Below, in pieces: positions 1-10,300 of a stretch of 64,000 nt of DNA; position 1 is the stretch's first letter, and each line of letters begins with the position of its first letter. Origin of the DNA: Acanthosepion lycidas (taxonomy: Eukaryota; Mollusca; Cephalopoda; Sepiida; Sepiidae). The notes below the pieces were generated by a model. It searched no databases. It was not told the origin of the DNA and was given only the letters and a program-made list of their open reading frames with translations. The position numbers and the translations under genes were made by a program. The stretch is taken from NCBI GenBank assembly GCA_963932145.1, contig OZ010588.1, positions 98,716,012 to 98,780,011 of the forward strand. Reading direction: 5' to 3'.

Positions 1-33
1 AGATATTACTAAGCCCGCACGCATTTCATACAT

Positions 34-306
34 CTATGAAGTATACTCATAACTCCCAAACGTGAATTTAGCTATGATTTCCATGCTTTTCATGGGGTTT
101 TCAATGGCTTTGAAAATGTGCATCTGAATGTCAAGCCATTCTACATTGATTAATGGTTTGTCTTCAGAAAACTGATTATTTGGAGCTTTAACTATAAGCT
201 TTAAGGAGAGATCAGTGAATAACCTAAACACTCTGTCACAAATGCTGCACAATGAAGTCTTGCTGGGTATCATTATCATTTCTCCAGAATTAATACAACA
301 TGGCAC
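34..306 (-). other. Unclassified 90-codon ORF, possible 3' exon
   Basis: An open frame of 90 codons on the minus strand that I do not recognise. Its codon use is mixed rather than simple-sequence. It holds two nearby cysteines (LCSIC) and ends in a stop near the window edge. Just upstream in the sense direction is a T-rich stretch ending in AG (about 309-311), which could be a splice acceptor, so this may be the last exon of a gene or of a transposon. The methionine is not a trustworthy start. No membrane segment or catalytic motif is visible. Confidence 0.25.
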
Positions 307-1065
307 CTACGATGCAAGGTGTTGCTAAGTGTAAGAGTACATTAAAAACAGAACAAACTTTTAAGGAGAGAGAACAATAAAAGAAGAGGTATGAAGTAAA
401 CAGAAAATTAAGCTGCATGAAGATCAAACTTGATAAGGAAGCAAAGATGCTGGAGAGAGTTCCACAAGCAGAACTACGACAGAGAAAATGTTAGCATAGA
501 GCTTAGAATTGATTAGGAGTGTTAGATGTCGTGCTTCTGAATCCACGTTTGTTAATAATTAGGGGTTGCTTGGCATGGAGAAGGAGACCCGGCCACATTC
601 CACCAACGAAATGAAATCCCTTGTAGACATCACGGTGTTCCATACATTTACCAATTCGTTTCAGCCCAATGAGAGAAACTGTGTTCTTAAATTCTTCAAA
701 ACCAACAGCCATCCGATTTCACTACGAATTGATACAAGGTGTTCACACGTGTTAGTCTCTACATTGATCTTTTAAAGCGTTTCCTTAAAGATGAGCTTCG
801 ATCGTTTACGCGGCTTGCACGAAATCAGCATACAGCACCTGTTTCAACATACGTGCACCGCCTAAGAGAAAGAGGTGAGAGCCCATCGAGTTTATGTCTC
901 GGTGATCATGCACTCAATACTCGTTATTTAAACGAGTTGCAGAACCAGCGTATATATACGTACATTTAGGCAACGCGTTTCTTGCCATAGAAGGCAAAAC
1001 AGAATTCATTTGATAAACATTTCTACTTATTTAAATAAAACTCAATTATGTCGTGTTATTCCTTC
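307..1065. other. Unclassified unique sequence with short ORFs
   Basis: This stretch is fairly balanced in base composition and shows no repeat seen elsewhere in the window. A 69-codon minus-strand ORF (503-712) and a 76-codon plus-strand ORF (739-969) are present. Neither resembles a family I know, and both could be chance or parts of an old transposon. Confidence 0.3.
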
Positions 1066-1069
1066 TTAG

Positions 1070-1110
1070 AATTAACACCTGTATGACAATTTCCATACAT
1101 GGTGTTAATT
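1070..1110. repeat. Short perfect-arm hairpin
   Basis: The arms AATTAACACCTGTATG and its complement face each other across an 8-base loop, with one bulged base in the right arm. It could be the core of a small foldback or a transcript hairpin; no function is inferred. Confidence 0.45.
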
Positions 1111-1114
1111 TAAA

Positions 1115-1685
1115 TGACAATAAGCGATTCAGTTTCGACATTTTTCTTCTACCATTTTGCGTCCGGCTCATGTGACGCTCGTAATGTTTTATCTATTTTG
1201 TTGATTGAATTGTTGTTTTTTGGGCGGTTTTTTGGGTTTTTTTTTTTTTTCGAGAGAGAGAAAATAAGGGAAAATGGCTGCAACAATAAATGAAATATCT
1301 CCATTTTATCGAGTCATAAATGTCACCTCTTAAGTCTTTGGCAAAAAGAACACGTATGAGAATAAATATCCCAGGTTCCATTTGTCTATTAGTGATGTTG
1401 ACGTGTCAAGAGTCGAGAAAGGCAAATTTCTCAAATACAAATAATAAAATTCCTTCTGGAAGCTTTCTTCACTCAATACACAAGTCATGATCAAGTCAGT
1501 GTAGATGAGTAACAACTCGGTGCTTCTATGAACGTAAGAGATTTGAAGTAAGTGAATATTTTGAGGATAGGAATGATAGATAACGGGTGACTATAGATTT
1601 GAATAGGTTAATATTTTATAGTGATATTCTTTTATTAAAATATTTTTGGATTTATACGTTTGAGTCGCAGCTTACATTCAGTTCG
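1115..1685. other. AT-rich intergenic DNA
   Basis: AT-rich sequence with a poly-T/GA-rich patch near 1230-1265. The two minus-strand ORFs here are short and look like chance. I see no repeat family. Confidence 0.35.
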
Positions 1686-1689
1686 TTTG

Positions 1690-1875
1690 TCAGCGTTATT
1701 CGTTAAAATTATCAAGAAAAAATAAATGTTCTTCAATTGTATATTCACCATTATTTGTAGTTACTTGTTGCCACTTATCAAGTAGCTCTTCGATAAGGTT
1801 TGAATAAAATTACGGTTTTCAGGCGAGAAAGTCTTCAAAGAATTATTACATTTACCTTTTGATAATAGGTTTCAA
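1690..1875 (-). pseudogene. Mariner-like transposase C-terminus relic
   Basis: Read on the minus strand, this segment gives a transposase-like tail. It contains FYSNLIEELLDKWQQV followed by NNGEYTIE, the usual ending of mariner/IS630 transposases, where a helix with two tryptophan/lysine turns precedes an N-G-x-Y motif. Upstream, FFEDFLA keeps the same register but with two stop codons. The catalytic core is not detectable, and no terminal inverted repeats are seen next to it. Transposases of this family cut and paste DNA at TA sites; this copy cannot. The family call rests on motif recognition alone. Confidence 0.55.
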
Positions 1876-2147
1876 CATCACCATGTTCTGCAGAGATTAA
1901 AAAGTCGTAATAAGCGAGTGGAGGAAGATCGGCAGGACATGGTCAGTAAGGTCGAAAAATACAAACGGTTTCCCAACTTTGTTACTGTGTGTTATTTTTT
2001 GTGTATTGCCTTGAGTTGTCATAAAAGACAAAATGTCCTATTGATTAGCGTCGAGCACTTTTCAACCAAACATTTATGAAAACATTTTAACTGCTGAAAA
2101 TCTAAATGTGCATTTAGTATCTCTTTGCGTTGTAAGAAATATAAATG

Positions 2148-2520
2148 GTCCTGGGTATGACGATAAACTACATCCGGCAGCAAGACCCGTGATTGGGAGA
2201 TTGAATGTTTTGGGGATCATGGAACAAAACACATCTTAATTGCTGTTGTTGCCGAGGTGTTAGGATCTTAACTATGGCCAAGTAGTGAATCCTTAAACAA
2301 AAGTAAAACGTTATGAAAGTATAAAATATACATTTTTATACTAAAAATACAAGCAATAATTTTTTTCTATAAAAATTTGAACGGCTATACCTATTTTTAG
2401 TAAAATGACCAATAATACATTTTATCTGAAGTTGAAGGCTTATAAATGCGTTGAAAATATTTAGATATCGGTATTAAATTAACCGATAGTGGTTGATATA
2501 CCTCTATAAAAATTCAGTCA
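2148..2520 (+). mobile_element. SINE-VNTR element, copy 1
   Basis: This is a full-span copy in the sense direction. The head (2148-2290) carries CCTGGGTATGACGATAAAC and a GGGAGATTGA motif, and ends with an ACTATGGCCAAGTAGTGAA block. The middle is AT-rich and holds only decayed VNTR-like units. The tail (about 2475-2520) matches GGTATTAAATTAACC then GTGGTTGATATACC. The same head, middle and tail order recurs at 10.5, 35.5, 38.6, 40.4, 55.2 and 63.7 kb. The element is non-coding, so it must rely on another element's enzymes. Confidence 0.6.
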
Positions 2521-2896
2521 ATGTACCAAACAACATGAAAGAAACACTTGCATGCCATTAATCCATATAATGTCTTAAATTTAACTGTAATCCAAAATAT
2601 AGCTTCAACAAATTTACAATATAAAACACACACATTGCCACCTCTACACAAATATCTATAAGCACACAAGCTGAGTATCATCTACTATGTATTCAATGTC
2701 AAATGCAGAATTATATATATTTCTTACTTCAAATAATCCCAAGAAAAGTAAATTCCGACATTTAATGACCCATAAGGAGTTGCTGATATGCCGTTAGATA
2801 AACAAACGAACAAAACAAAACAGAACTTTAAACGAATAATAATCCAACAAATATACTAAACTTGCGTTTAATATTGTCACTCTATGTGATACATTT

Positions 2897-3270
2897 AGGA
2901 GGCACCGTGGAATAATGGTTGGCGGCTTAGACTGGAGAATCAAATAGCTGAGATCGAATTCCAGTCGAGTTCATTACGGCACCTTTGGAAAGTGCCTGAA
3001 AACCACACCTTGTGAGTGAAATTCGATAGCTCGAATTCACAAGTCATCGTGGCCGAGGGCTTGAGCGTGCTGACCTTGTTCAAATTATTGATCACGCTAG
3101 ATAACACGCTCTTTCCCAGAAACTGTAAATAAGGTCTACTCAGTATAGTTGGTGGGGGCTCTATGGGAGTTGAAAAAACACAAATATGCCTGAGCACGCT
3201 TCTGCAATAGAGATTGGCTAGCTGCCCTAGTACACGGGCATCCTCGAATACGAGTGGCCAGCTATACATA
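2897..3270 (+). mobile_element. tRNA-headed SINE, second body type, copy 1
   Basis: The head resembles a tRNA promoter: an A-box-like GTGGAATAATGGTTGG is followed by a B-box-like GATCGAATTCCAG. The body (from about 3040) runs through CAAGTCATCGTGGCCGAGGG, GATCACGCTAGATAACACGC and CAAATATGCCTGAGC. The same body follows another tRNA-like head at 19.15-19.5 kb. A short 109-codon minus ORF overlaps but is only a shadow. Confidence 0.6.
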
Positions 3271-3274
3271 TCGA

Positions 3275-3955
3275 CTCGTGAATCTGAGTTAGGATTATGC
3301 GTTCTTTTTTACAATTGGTTTACAAAATGTAAATTAATCCTGACGGAATTTCATATATGTTGCATTAACAAATGCAGTATTTTCTTCAGAGAAGCCAAAT
3401 GTCTATTCGTTAGACCTCAGTAAATCTAACAGACATTATTTAAAATATGGATGGCTATAACGACAAAACATGAGTAAGTTTCATTTTCTTTCATGTGTTC
3501 ACTAGAAATTCTATATAATTTAGGATCAGAATTTAACAGGGGTTTGAACTTGGCGAATAAAACTATTTAAAACTATTTCTTGAACTCTCCGTTGTTTATG
3601 ACATTTTGAATTTTTTTCCAGATCAAACAAGTTAGATGTTTGTAGGTGAGACGAAATGATTAAAATACGAAAAAATATGCAAAATACAAAAATTAAATGG
3701 CAAAAATTGGTACAACAATTTTCGCTTTTCTCTCATTATTTTTCATTAGACGAAGAAATGCTTTGACTATCAACAACGGTAGCCCCTGCATAAAACATGT
3801 ATAAAAAAATAAATGCAATAAATGGAGATGCAATAAATGGAGATGCAATCTCAACAAAATATTTTGACAGGTACAAACGGATCTTTTAAATTTAATTATT
3901 GTTAATAATTTATTTACCGTTAATTAAAATTAAGTTAAATATGATTATTTGTGTA
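3275..3955. other. AT-rich intergenic DNA
   Basis: AT-rich unique sequence. A 16-base piece (AATAAATGGAGATGCA) is repeated in tandem near 3815-3850. No gene or known repeat is seen. Confidence 0.35.
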
Positions 3956-3958
3956 ATG

Positions 3959-4170
3959 CATTGTGACACAGATTGAAGAATCGGAGAGCCGAGTTCGAAT
4001 TCCAGTCGAGTTGATAACATTCGCTTAGATTGATTTTGTTGGGAAAGGTTTGAATGAATCTATTCTCCACCCAGCTATAGTTAAATAGCAGGACGGACTG
4101 GGTTTTATAACCTTGAGTAGCAACCAGTTCAGAAAAAGGGAAAGTCTTAATTCAAACTACCCTGGAGATG
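3959..4170 (+). mobile_element. tRNA-headed SINE family A, 5'-truncated
   Basis: The B-box-like region GAGTTCGAATTCCAGTCG sits at about 3992. It is followed by the family-A body: a TGAATCTATTCTCCACCCAG block, then ATAGTTAAATAGCAGGACGG. Other copies are at 16.8, 47.55 and 59.8 kb (minus). The A-box end is lost. Such elements are transcribed by RNA polymerase III and copied by LINE enzymes. Confidence 0.6.
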
Positions 4171-4479
4171 ATTGGATGCAGTAAGATTATCTTGTCCAAG
4201 TAAAACTACTTCTACTGCGCCAGCTGTACATCTGGTACCCTTAGGATTCTAATGGGTTACGGGACATGTAATCCTGATCGTGATAATTACTTACGGATCT
4301 ATTACACCAATAGTAGCGGATTCATTGAGGACGTTGCATGAAATTTATAACAACTTTTTCTTGAAATATATTTTTTCAGGATGACAGTTATGCTTTCTTT
4401 AATGTCCAGTAGATTTTATTGTTCTTTTCATTATTACTGTGGGTTTCTTTCCTTGCCTTTTGTTTCAGGTTGTTTTGAA

Positions 4480-4565
4480 CATCAACATTTTGACTATATT
4501 TCTGAGATGAGTTATTATGTACACTCTTTACATTATTCGGACTATTGTCCACATCATTGTCGCCA
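4480..4565 (-). mobile_element. SINE family D 3' tail, inverted fragment
   Basis: On the minus strand this matches the end of SINE family D, including the ATAATGT...TACATAATA tail block. It lies head to head with the longer plus-strand copy that starts at about 4585. Confidence 0.5.
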
Positions 4566-4584
4566 TTCATACACAGATAGCGTC

Positions 4585-5132
4585 AAGGACACATGGCAGA
4601 CTGGATAAAGGCGTTAATTGGATCCAGTGACAGGACCCAAAGAGTGTGAGTTCAATATCCTGTTAAGGCAGTGGAGAACTTGGAGAGGGGAATTAACAGA
4701 TAACTGATAACTGACATCCCTTAAACATGGCACGTGGAACTAGAAAAGTCTACCTCAGTGAGCGAAATAAAGGGTTCAGTTCGACATTCCAGCCACCTGA
4801 AAAAGGTCGGAGCGTACAACGGCCGAAAAGTTGTAATAAATATGACGACGAAGATGAGGACAATAGTCCGAATAATGTAAATAGTGTACATAATACCTCA
4901 TCTCAGAAATATATAAGGGAGAACTTGGAGAGGGGAATTAACAGGAGATAACTGATAACTGATATCCATTAAACATGGCTCGTGAAACTAGAGCAGTCTA
5001 TCCCAGTGAGCGAAATAAAGGGTTCAGTTCGATATTCTAACCACCTGAAGAAGTCCGGAGCGTACAGCGGTCGAAACGTTGTAATACATATGACGACAAA
5101 GATGAAGACAATAGTTCGAATAATGTAAATAG
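4585..5132 (+). mobile_element. SINE family D dimer with tRNA head and hammerhead-like cores
   Basis: The head is tRNA-like: A-box ATGGCAGACTGGATAAAG near 4593-4610 and B-box GAGTTCAATATCC at 4649-4660. The body follows, from GGCACGTGGAACTAGAAAAG to ATGAGGACAATAGTCCGAA and a GTACATAATACCTCATCTC end. A second, headless body starts at about 4918, so the locus is a dimer of body units. Each body holds a CTGA-rich block, a stem and GAAA (around 4796-4832 and 5048-5085) that resembles a hammerhead ribozyme core. The first copy has CTGAAAA, changing a core G. The second has the consensus CTGAAGA. Confidence 0.65.
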
Positions 5133-5139
5133 TGTATCA

Positions 5140-5248
5140 ATATCTTGATTTTGACATCATTTTCTCTTCGAGTTACGTGTGATAGCCATTTTAGTTGTTG
5201 CTGCTGTTGGTAGTCATCAAGTGATGTGTTCTTCGTTATTTTGTACAC
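5140..5248 (-). pseudogene. LINE C-terminal fragment
   Basis: The minus strand encodes SLDDYQQQQQLKWLSHVTRR and a few more residues. The same glutamine-rich motif appears, more decayed, at about 27.78 kb. The R/KW-x-HV-x-R pattern is common near the C-terminus of LINE reverse transcriptase proteins. Only about 35 codons remain. Confidence 0.45.
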
Positions 5249-5249
5249 T

Positions 5250-7018
5250 TCGTTTGTAAGGTGATATTATATCACTTAAATCTCTAGTTTTCTATGTTGC
5301 CTTAAATCCATTGCCACTGTAATTATCGAGACCGTAGGAGTGTTTATCAATTCCACTTTTATGTGCCTCATAAATTCTAGCCAAGCCAAACAAATTTCCA
5401 TATAGTGCTACGTTCTGAATTCTTGTGACCCTCTGTTGAATTCGCGACATGTTGGGCTTACATTCAAAACCCAGACAAAGGCAATCCATCACTGTCAGAA
5501 TGCCTCGCCCACGAGGCAGTCTACCAAATCGCTGACATTCTAGCCCTGACTTCGCATGCTGTAACAATAAGTTAAGGTTATATCATTATTAGCTCTAAAT
5601 TTGGTTTATGTATTTTGGTCATGCTTCAGCGTGATGGAATAAAAAGCACCGTAGCTGACACTGTGGTTCATTTTCTTCCTACGATCTGAACTTGAAAATA
5701 AAAGAAATCATAATTTATATATACTTCTATTCTTCACTGCTGAGTATATATCCACAGCCGTCACTGTTGCGAGGCGTTACAGTTGTTTTTATACATGCTA
5801 TTTTTCATCCAACAAAAAATGTAGAGAACGACTCAAATAATTTTGTTTTAAGAACGTAAGGAGAGGAAGTAAGAAATGTATATAACTATGATATGTAAGA
5901 TAGATAATGGTTAAACTGAGACTAGAAATGTGTAAGATTGTACTATTGAGAAAAGCATTTTCTTGGGTGTCTGTTGCACAACGAAACAGCTCTTAGGAAA
6001 TGTGTCTGATGGGAACTTCTTTCTTATCAAACAAATACGAAGGGTTGAGCAAAAATCCACACTGTGTACATGGCAAGGTTGGGTGTAGCTGTGAAGGTCT
6101 GAACTGGTGAAGCTAAGATTTGTTGCTGGTTTGAAAATTTGCTACGAAAAAACCAAATAAAATAGAGAGTGGATAACAACGTTTCGGCTGGGGGGAAATG
6201 GTAAGTTGAATAGAAAATCATTAATTGCTCGCAAGACGCCAAAAGTGATTTTGAAATCTATCAAAACTGGAAAATAAGGATTCGGCAACGCGAGGCTGGA
6301 TTTGGCAGCAGTGTCCGAATGTGGTTATGCTCTTACTCATGCAAAGATAGAGCATAGCGGGAGGGGTGTCAGGGATTTTCTGGGGTGTTATAAGAAAGCG
6401 ATACGTTTCCCAACATCTTTAGCAATACTATATATGAGTTACCCGAAAGGTCTGGAATGTACTCCCCAAAAAACCCTCTAACCACTAGGCCGATTTTACA
6501 GGGTGGAGTCGCCACCTCAACGATCAACCTGTTTTGAATTCAGTTTCCTTCTCGAGCGGTCGTCACCCATAGCTAGAGACTACATTTTATTTCGTTTTTT
6601 AAGCCAGAGATTGTAGATGGAAGCATACCATTTTTATGCTAAACGAGCATTTTATTTATGTATTAATTTGTTATTATACCCGATTAGCTCTCGCATTAAA
6701 CAATCATTTTGTATTTCGCAATCCGTCCAGTGTTTATTTTTTGTTTTTTGACCCATGATATCAGAGGTGCAATTACGAGCCGTTATCCATTAGCTTGTGG
6801 CATCGCTCATAAAGGAATCGACGAGCGTGGGCAGCGATGGTCCCTGATTCTGTACTTGCTCGGGAGGAAGCCGGTTCAACCCGACCAGTGTGAAAACCGA
6901 TACAAGTCAAGTGAAGCTTGTGTGCATATAGATATTTTTCTCGAGATGAAACACCATGACGTATATTAAAGATTACAGGTGAATTACGTTCACATTACGT
7001 TGAAAAAAAAAAACTGTT
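5250..7018. other. Unclassified sequence with short ORFs and tRNA-like relics
   Basis: A 91-codon minus ORF (5292-5567) and a 71-codon minus ORF (6027-6242) match nothing I know. Near 6470-6495 the minus strand has an A-box-like GGCCTAGTGGTTAGAGG. Near 6885-6900 there is a B-box-like CGGTTCAACCCGACC. These two may be remains of tRNA-derived SINEs but cannot be joined into an element. The rest is unique AT-rich DNA. Confidence 0.3.
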
Positions 7019-7019
7019 A

Positions 7020-7325
7020 CCGTACAATCACCAAAGTTAAGAAGCGTCGAGCCTGGTCAGTACCTACATGAGCGACCGCTTAGGTATAAAAGATGCTGTA
7101 AGCTTGGATGTGCGGTCGTTATAATGGATAATGGGACTGAATTGTTAATCCGAGTGCCTAGTTCTAATTCCAGACTGGTTCGTTATCTTACATACAATCC
7201 ACCCGCGAGTAATGGTCAATTAGTAAGCCTTGTATTATCTCCATAAAATATAATAGGAATTATCTTTAAAATATTTAGATTTTGGCATTAAATAACCCAT
7301 AGATGTTGATATGCCGCTAAACACA
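7020..7325 (+). mobile_element. 5S rRNA/tRNA chimeric SINE, copy 1
   Basis: Positions 7020-7108 match the 3' two thirds of 5S rRNA (ATCACCAAAGTTAAG, GGTCAGTACCTACATGAGCG, GATGCTGTAAGCTTGG). This region holds the internal promoter of 5S genes. A tRNA-like part follows (TAATGGATAATGG, then TAGTTCTAATTCCAG as a decayed B box). The 3' body ends with GGCATTAAATAACCCATAG and GTTGATATGCCG, the same tail as the SINE-VNTR elements. Confidence 0.7.
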
Positions 7326-7334
7326 AAGAACGAA

Positions 7335-7426
7335 CAAACCAAGCTTACAGCACCTGGTATTTGCAAGTGGTCACCCATTTAGATACTGACTAACCTTAAC
7401 TTCGGTAAGCGAACAAGAACCGGTGT
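7335..7426 (-). mobile_element. 5S rRNA-derived SINE head, inverted
   Basis: On the minus strand this gives CACCGGTTCTTGTTCGC, ACCGAAGTTAAGG, TGGGTGACCACTTGC and GGTGCTGTAAGCTTGG. These correspond to most of a 5S rRNA from about base 25 onward. It reaches further 5' in the 5S sequence than the other copies. It lies next to, and inverted against, the copy at 7.0-7.3 kb. Confidence 0.65.
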
Positions 7427-7429
7427 TTC

Positions 7430-7675
7430 GACGTGACATAAAACATCACAAAGAAGAAGAATATGAGGAGAAAGATGAAGAAACAATGAAGATGAAATTT
7501 AAGAAGATGCTGAAGATGAAGAAGATGCTGAAGAAGCAGAAGACCGTAGAGTCAGATATGTCGGTTCGTTTCTTAATTCTTAATTTTTCTAAGGATTTCA
7601 CGTGTGATCTTTTCAATATAACGGTACAATAATTTACTTTATAAAAATAAACTTAATTCCACATTAAATTACATG
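7430..7675. other. Purine-rich tract
   Basis: GAA/GAT-rich sequence gives a highly charged 69-codon ORF (7423-7632) made almost only of K, E and M near its start. This looks like simple sequence, not a gene. Confidence 0.4.
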
Positions 7676-7677
7676 AC

Positions 7678-7985
7678 CGATTCTCATCCGGTCACCGAAG
7701 TTATGTAACGTCGAACCAGGTCAGTACCAAGATGGGTGGCTGCTCGGGGATTCCATATGCTGTAAGATTGGATGGTATAAGAGATAACAGCTAGAAATGA
7801 GAAAACAGAGAGCCGAGTTCCAATTCCAATCATTGCCTTATGTGTAAATACCTTCTTTTCCCCCATCTATGGGTTAATTAGTAATACGTATTACTAAACC
7901 ATTATTATCTGAAAAAACATCACACAATATACATATATCTTCTGGTTGTAAATAACATGAAAATAGTTGATAAACCGTAAAAAAA
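7678..7985 (+). mobile_element. 5S rRNA/tRNA chimeric SINE, copy 2
   Basis: The 5S-like head (7678-7770) reads CCGGTCACCGAAGTTATG, GGTCAGTACCAAGATGGGTG and TATGCTGTAAG. It is followed by AGAGCCGAGTTCCAATTCC as the tRNA-like B-box part, and a body with ATCTATGGGTTAATTAGTA. The tail is partly decayed (GTTGATAAACCG). Confidence 0.65.
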
Positions 7986-7989
7986 GTAA

Positions 7990-8690
7990 TCAATCTACCT
8001 TTTCCTCCAAGTACTGGTTAAATAATAATTCTTGTATGAGAACATTATTATTGTTTCGGGTTTAAATAACCTTTAATAAAGATTAATGTGCCGCAAGATA
8101 GTAAAGCTGGATATGGTCGATAGGCTGTAACGCAAGGCCAGCTAAACCGTAGAGACAATTAGATCTGTAACCGTTACACAGACTCCTTAACTATTGTGAT
8201 TTAAATGCAGTGTGCGCGCTGGATGAGACCGAGATGACTTTCTTCCATGCGTCAGTGATCATTGATAAAACTCCTTGCCAGAAATAACAAATGCTAATTT
8301 TGATTTACGAACTCTGTCTTTTCTTCATTTGGCGCGCGGGGAACATAAATCAGAAATCAGTAACTCGAGCGATATGAGATTGCTATGGGAAGCAAATTGC
8401 AAGTGAAATGTTCCGTGACTCCGTGTCTAACCTGCGCTTGAAAACTTGCGTAAATCTTACGGACGCGACGATATGGTCATAAGCGAAGAGTTAACAATAA
8501 AAACCTCACAATAGAAAAGAACAACAGAGATAACGAAAAAATGTGTTTCCAGAACTACTCTTCATGAATCGTAGCAAATGCTCTGAATATTTCCAGAATC
8601 TTAAAAATTGAGATATTATAATTTAAAAAAATAGGCACACTTCATATTTCCTTTCAATATGTTTTCCTATATACCGAGATAATCTCCTGC
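7990..8690. other. Intergenic DNA
   Basis: Mostly unique AT-rich sequence. A short TTAAATAACC...TGTGCCGCAAGAT piece near 8060-8100 looks like a stray SINE tail. Nothing else is recognised. Confidence 0.35.
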
Positions 8691-8695
8691 ATTTT

Positions 8696-9070
8696 AGACG
8701 ACACGCTTATTATTTGATAAATTTAACATTGTGGATTTAAGATGACACATTTAATAATCGATATAGTAACATTGTAGGTTTAATACGACATATTGTAACG
8801 TTGTGAATTTAAGACAATACGCTTAATATTCGATATAGTAACGTTGTCGATTTAAAACGACACGCTTAATATTTGATATAGTAACATTGTATATTTGAAT
8901 AAAGTTGTCGATTTAAGATGACACACTTAATATTTGATATAGTAACATTGTATGCTTAATACAATACGTTTAATATTTATTATAGTAACTTTGCGGATTT
9001 AAGACATGACCATTAATATTTGATATCGTAACCTTGTGGATTTAAGACGGCACATTTAATATCTGATATA
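8696..9070. repeat. 43-bp minisatellite, about nine units
   Basis: The unit is roughly ACACGCTTAATATTTG then ATATAGTAACATTGTGG and ATTTAAG. Units differ by substitutions and small deletions. A further unit lies at 9317-9375, after the exon-like segment, so the array is interrupted. Confidence 0.7.
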
Positions 9071-9106
9071 GAAGAAGGAAATTACTGGAAAGTAATTGAA
9101 ACTCAC

Positions 9107-9298
9107 CTGAAGCGAGCTGAATGTGTAATGCTCCTCATGCCAATGACACTTCCACCGAGCTTCTCTATGGCATATGACTTCACAGAATTTTGATGAGTTC
9201 CTCTCGAATTTATATTTACACTGGGGTCATCAGGAGAGAATGTGCACCGTTTCGGGGCCTTCCTCTCAACGGTTTCACTTGCACACCGGTCCCCCTTA
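9107..9298 (-). CDS. Candidate internal coding exon, unknown protein
   Basis: This is an exon-like segment on the minus strand with an open frame through all 192 bases. It ends in a strong donor, CAG|GTGAGT (boundary 9107/9106), and the stop codon seen in the ORF lies only beyond the splice point. A possible acceptor, CATCAG, lies at about 9299-9304 but has no clear pyrimidine tract. With both sites used, the exon would begin and end in the same phase. The peptide, containing RCTFSPDD and SYAIEKLGGSVIGMRS, is not simple sequence and not a transposon protein I recognise. It sits inside a 43-bp minisatellite, which would be odd for a conserved exon. It could be a real exon of a gene spread over large introns or a captured fragment. 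Confidence 0.4.
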
Positions 9299-9316
9299 CT
9301 GATGTTAGGTCCCATT

Positions 9317-9375
9317 ATATATATAGTAACTTTGTGGATTTAAGACGACACACTTAATATTTGATATAATAGCTT
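9317..9375. repeat. 43-bp minisatellite, last unit
   Basis: One more unit of the 8.7-9.07 kb array, containing ATATAGTAACTTTGTGG and TTAATATTTGATATAATAG. Confidence 0.65.
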
Positions 9376-9768
9376 ACGCTGTAAAATCAGTTGCAATCAG
9401 CGAATTTACTAACCTCGATTCTACGTAATCTAGTTAAGAGGGTATTATTTTATTCTTTGTAGATATATGTTGTGTTTACAATGACCTATGGCTGATATTA
9501 GTAGAAGAAGCTGCCATAGTTGAGCATAATTGACAGAATTCCCAATGGAAAATTGAAAAAAACACAATAAGTGGAATTGAGAAAAATTCTCAATTAAGAG
9601 TCACAAGAAGAGAAAGTAGAAAAGATAAGGACAAAATTTTATTTCGTCCAACAATTCTTCAGGATGATTCTTTTGACTTTTAGTCTCCCTACACCCGCAT
9701 TTTCATTCATCCCTTCTCCTTTCCTTTGTTAGGTGACAGAAGCCATAGTTCTCTGGAATTTCGGGGAA
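9376..9768. other. Intergenic DNA
   Basis: AT-rich unique sequence; I see no gene or recurring repeat. Confidence 0.35.

Positions 9769-9838
<70 letters not shown>
9769..9838. repeat. (TA)n microsatellite
   Basis: About 34 TA units. The overlapping reading frames encode only alternating Tyr-Ile and are artefacts. Confidence 0.95.
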
Positions 9839-9842
<4 letters not shown>

Positions 9843-9899
9843 TGACAGGATGGAAGCTTGGGGCAATTATAACAGTATCTGAAAGAAACCATCGATTAT

Positions 9900-10090
9900 A
9901 AAACAAATCATTCTCCAGATCTGGCAACCTTTGAATTTATCCTCTTTATAAATCAAATCCCACATGAAAGGGAAAAAAATCCTCGAAATCAACGACAATG
10001 CAAGGAGGCAGCTGCTCGCTACACCCAAAATGATGTTGCACGTATTCTTCTGAAGCCACACTCATCTGATCAAAAATTATTGGAAGTAGT
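9900..10090 (+). pseudogene. Transposase C-terminal fragment (Tc3/DUF4817-like)
   Basis: One frame reads NARRQLLATPKMMLHVFF. This resembles the segment MRRKLLAIP at 15.15 kb, and the N-x-R-R-x-L pattern is found near the C-terminus of Tc3-like transposases. Stops interrupt both sides. The call depends mainly on similarity between the two loci. Confidence 0.35.
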
Positions 10091-10127
10091 GCTATGAAAA
10101 AAAACTACAACACATATCAATTCGACA

Positions 10128-10300
10128 TTAATCTCCTTCGAAATAGTCCTCTTCTGAAGTATCACTTTTTATCCAGCGATTTCCACTGATTGAAGTAATC
10201 CTGAAACTGAGTTTCAGGAGTAGGTGACAGCTGTCTTGCAGTACTCTCATGGATTTCCTCGACGTCTTGAAATATTGTCCGTCTCTAGTAGGATTTGGTT
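10128..10300 (-). pseudogene. Mariner-family transposase C-terminus relic
   Basis: The minus strand ends in SEEDYFEGD followed by a stop, the typical C-terminus of mariner-type transposases (…GDYFEGD). One frame over, upstream, FQDYFNQWK matches the expected F-x-x-W-K motif of the same region. A frameshift therefore separates the two parts. No catalytic aspartates are present in the remaining piece, and no terminal repeats are evident. Confidence 0.6.

Noticed and set aside
2940-3269. 109-codon minus ORF
   Set aside because: It is antisense to a tRNA-headed SINE whose body is repeated at 19.3 kb.
7020-7108. Possible functional 5S rRNA genes
   Set aside because: Each match lacks the 5' part of 5S rRNA, is mutated, and is usually followed by a tRNA-like region and SINE body.
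9703-9927. Tyr-Ile-rich ORFs over (TA)n tracts, here and at 14.4, 16.1, 19.1, 41.7, 49.5 and 53.4 kb
   Set aside because: They are translations of microsatellites, with no flanking coding signal.
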